In this document: positions 5,996-7,788 of the stretch, one piece after another
Layout of the letters: every line of letters begins with the position of its first letter
Position numbering within the stretch: the first letter of the stretch is position 1
Assembly: GCA_016839955.1 (NCBI GenBank)
Contig: JAEOTI010000650.1
Location: 1-7,788, forward strand
Direction of reading: 5' to 3'
Length of the DNA stretch: 7,788 nt
From: Candidatus Hodarchaeota archaeon
GTDB lineage: Archaea; Asgardarchaeota; Heimdallarchaeia; Hodarchaeales; YT1-057
Position numbers and translations under genes: made by a program
The notes under the pieces: model-generated
The model's database searches: none
What the model saw: the letters and a program-made list of their open reading frames with translations, nothing else
Told to the model about the DNA's origin: nothing

Positions 5996-6949
5996 TCAAG
6001 TATGAACTATTATAGGATCTTTGGAATATAAATTATAACCGTAAATTGAATTAACAAATGAAAACCCAAAATTTCGAATCTTAAAGAACGTTGTTTTGAT
6101 CATTTTAGGATTATTGCATCCATTCAATGTTATAATTGCATAATAAAACTTTGCTAATGCTCCTGGATTAACAATTTTTGTATTATTATAGATATATTCA
6201 CCTAAATATTCATGGCAATGACCATTTATTACTAGGAAAGGAGAAAAGCTAGAAATTGTCTGAAGAATTCTAGAAAAACCAAAATATATTAAATCACTGC
6301 TATTTTCAGAATGCAAGTCGCTTATTACAAATTTCCGAAATGATTTTTTAATATCAAGTTTATTTCTTAAAAATTTTGGAGCTTCATGAAATATCAGCAT
6401 TTTTGGAATATTAGGATCAAAAGTCAGGAGTTTCTTTTCAAAATTCTCAATTTTTCTACTGAAATTTATCTTACTATGTTCAAAATCACAAATTGATCCA
6501 ATATGATCTAAAGAACCTCCAAGTCCTCCTATCATGAATTCATTATTGAAATGAATAATGCTGTTATCTAACAAATGAATTTCTGGATAGAAGATTTTTA
6601 TATGCTCTATTAGTTCTCTTGTTTCAGTATTTCCTGGAACATAAAGTATAGGTAAATTGAATTTTTTTAATATGGGTACCATTTTTGATAGACTATTTTT
6701 TTGATGATGAACAAATTTATTTCTCAGATTCCCTTGGTAAACTGCCTTTGAATATCCAATTTTTGAAAAATTCTTATTCTTCAAAATATACTCGGAAATA
6801 AGAGTAAAGGGAACAGTTGAAGGAAAATCACCTGGGATAATGATAGCATCAAAAAGATGTCTTTCTTTAAAACGGGATCGCACTAATTTGTTTATTGCAG
6901 TAACATTTCCATGGATATCAGAGATTAACAGGAATGTATATTTCTTCAA
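5996..6949 (-). CDS. Calcineurin-like metallophosphoesterase (GNTE variant), TTG start
   Basis: A 317-residue protein with the dinuclear-metal phosphoesterase motifs in order: SDIHGN (D11, H13), PGDF (D41), PGNTE (N107), IFHEAP (H188) and NGHCHE (H244, H246), then IVNPGALAKF (259-268), the usual end of the core. The fourth motif reads GNTE where most family members have GNH[DE]; GN-x-[DE] variants are frequent in archaeal Icc-related phosphoesterases (COG2129-like). The start is TTG at 6949, behind AGGTG four bases upstream; an in-frame TAA at 6970-6968 excludes a longer protein, and the next Met (139) would remove the metal site. A 45-50 residue tail after the core is rich in aromatic residues and matches nothing I know. 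There is no signal peptide, so a cytoplasmic enzyme is likely. Substrates in this family range from cyclic nucleotides to nucleotide-sugar pyrophosphates; the tight link to the epimerase suggests glycan-related phosphate removal, but this is inference. Confidence 0.82.
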   Translation of the reverse strand: MKKYTFLLISDIHGNVTAINKLVRSRFKERHLFDAIIIPGDFPSTVPFTLISEYILKNKNFSKIGYSKAVYQGNLRNKFVHHQKNSLSKMVPILKKFNLPILYVPGNTETRELIEHIKIFYPEIHLLDNSIIHFNNEFMIGGLGGSLDHIGSICDFEHSKINFSRKIENFEKKLLTFDPNIPKMLIFHEAPKFLRNKLDIKKSFRKFVISDLHSENSSDLIYFGFSRILQTISSFSPFLVINGHCHEYLGEYIYNNTKIVNPGALAKFYYAIITLNGCNNPKMIKTTFFKIRNFGFSFVNSIYGYNLYSKDPIIVHT

Positions 6950-7018
6950 ATATGCACCTACTACTCTTTAGATTTTTCTTCATGTGATTCGAAGAAAATG
7001 TCTTACGTATTTGAAAAA

Positions 7019-7047
7019 TCGAAAAATTCGATATAAAAACTTATATC
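7019..7047 (-). terminator. Two short hairpins with oligo-T tracts after the aminotransferase
   Basis: GATATAA (7030-7036) pairs with TTATATC (7041-7047) across a 4-base loop, and TCGAA (7019-7023) with TTCGA (7027-7031) across three A. On the minus strand the region contains three T5 runs within about 30 bases, starting 16 bases after the aminotransferase stop, a pattern expected of an archaeal terminator. The same TTTTTATATC could instead serve as a TATA box for the metallophosphoesterase gene; the two readings cannot be separated by eye. Confidence 0.4.
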
Positions 7048-7062
7048 ATTAATTAGATGATT

Positions 7063-7788
7063 TCAGATAGCATCAATAATTGATTTCTTCAACTTATCCA
7101 CAATATATTCTTGATCCACATTCGAAAGCTTATGATGTAATGGAAGTGATAGAAGGTTCGAGTAAAGAGTATGGGAATTTTTCAAGCTCCCAGCCTTCTT
7201 TACATTTTTAAAATGCGGTAATTTTGATAAAGCATAGGTACCTATCTGGGTTTCAATACCAAATTTTGCCATCTTCAAAATAACTTTATCTCTATTTATT
7301 TTATGATCTAATAAAATTGAGTACGATTGATAGGTACTCCTAATACTAGGATCTTTAGGAGGAATGGTTACAAAATCCTCAGAATATAAAAGGTTATCAT
7401 AAACTAGTGCTTTTTCCCTCCTAACTGAAATAATTTCTTCAATGGAAGAAAATTGTGCTAATCCAACAGCAGCTAAAATATCACTCATTTTACAATTGGT
7501 TCCAGGTGAGACAAACTCATGAAGGTTATTCATGCCAAAAAATTTGTATTTTCGAAGATTTTTAGCGAAATCATCATTATCAGTCACAATTGCTCCTCCT
7601 TCACCTGTGGTAATAATTTTTCGCGGATGAAAACTAAAGCAACTTAAATCTGCTTGTTTTCCTACCATTTCTCCATTAACTTTAACTCCCAAACTACCTG
7701 CTGCATCCTCAATTAGTAAAAATCCATGTTCATCTTTTAATTCTTTTATCCTTTTCATTTCATTTTTAGCAATTGAAAATCCAAATAA
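7063..7788 (-). CDS. DegT/DnrJ/EryC1/StrS-family PLP aminotransferase, N-terminus beyond window
   Basis: The frame is open to the right edge: ten codons (LFGFSIAKNE) precede the first internal ATG at 7758, and LFG is the conserved family stretch (HLFG..A.M..I) ahead of the LLIEDAAGSLG motif, so the gene continues upstream. About 241 residues are seen; the family has 370-400, so some 130-160 are missing. Asp in IEDAA contacts the PLP ring nitrogen, and the Schiff-base Lys is in SFHPRKIITTGEGG (fragment residue 57, counting from the window edge). CKMSDILAAVGLAQ (99-112) is the usual N-x-R-[ML]-[ST]-x-I-x-A-A-x-G region, here with K in place of R. These enzymes transfer an amino group from glutamate or glutamine to a 3- or 4-keto nucleotide sugar in the cytoplasm. 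The partner keto sugar would come from a dehydratase outside this window. The regiochemistry cannot be read from this part. Confidence 0.92.
   Translation of the reverse strand, partial: LFGFSIAKNEMKRIKELKDEHGFLLIEDAAGSLGVKVNGEMVGKQADLSCFSFHPRKIITTGEGGAIVTDNDDFAKNLRKYKFFGMNNLHEFVSPGTNCKMSDILAAVGLAQFSSIEEIISVRREKALVYDNLLYSEDFVTIPPKDPSIRSTYQSYSILLDHKINRDKVILKMAKFGIETQIGTYALSKLPHFKNVKKAGSLKNSHTLYSNLLSLPLHHKLSNVDQEYIVDKLKKSIIDAI

Noticed and set aside
1..7788. CRISPR arrays, tRNA or rRNA genes, intact insertion sequences
   Set aside because: I saw no regularly spaced repeats, no cloverleaf-like GC-rich segments and no transposase motifs on either strand.

Overview
The window is AT-rich, and every gene I can support lies on the minus strand, so transcription runs from high to low coordinates. 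The gene content is that of a surface-polysaccharide or glycoprotein-glycan locus: enzymes that make and decorate nucleotide sugars. Several traits suggest an archaeon: TTG starts on two genes, a GNTE-type metallophosphoesterase, TATA-like boxes and oligo-T tracts after stop codons. The AsnB sequence style would fit an uncultured lineage such as the Asgard archaea. This assignment is an inference; an AT-rich bacterium is not excluded, and no rRNA or tRNA is present to settle it.

Layout in transcription order: (1) a DegT/DnrJ/EryC1-type PLP aminotransferase, N-terminus cut by the right edge (7063-7788); (2) a metallophosphoesterase with a TTG start (5996-6949); (3) a GalE-like extended SDR sugar epimerase (5074-5967), 28 nt after gene 2 and probably co-transcribed with it; (4) an AsnB-type glutamine amidotransferase (2983-4920), whose start I place at an internal TTG that makes the catalytic Cys residue 2; (5) a 2427-2982 interval without an intact gene, beginning with a decayed C-terminal fragment of an RmlA-type glucose-1-phosphate thymidylyltransferase broken by two in-frame stops; (6) a FabG-like classical SDR (1683-2426); (7) a NodB/CE4-like polysaccharide deacetylase-family protein (757-1542); (8) a hexapeptide-repeat acyltransferase running off the left edge (1-625).

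How they may work together (inference): the epimerase and a keto-sugar aminotransferase would make an amino sugar, the acyltransferase would acylate it or another hydroxyl, the deacetylase-like protein would trim acyl groups, and the AsnB homologue may amidate a uronic acid rather than make free asparagine. The FabG-like SDR may act on a sugar or an acyl thioester. No glycosyltransferase, flippase or polymerase lies in the window, so the locus must extend beyond both edges.

I did not find a clearly new biological system. The most informative items are the RmlA fragment directly abutting asnB, the start-codon correction for AsnB, the metallophosphoesterase embedded in a glycan locus, and an unexplained block of higher GC in the 2427-2820 spacer.
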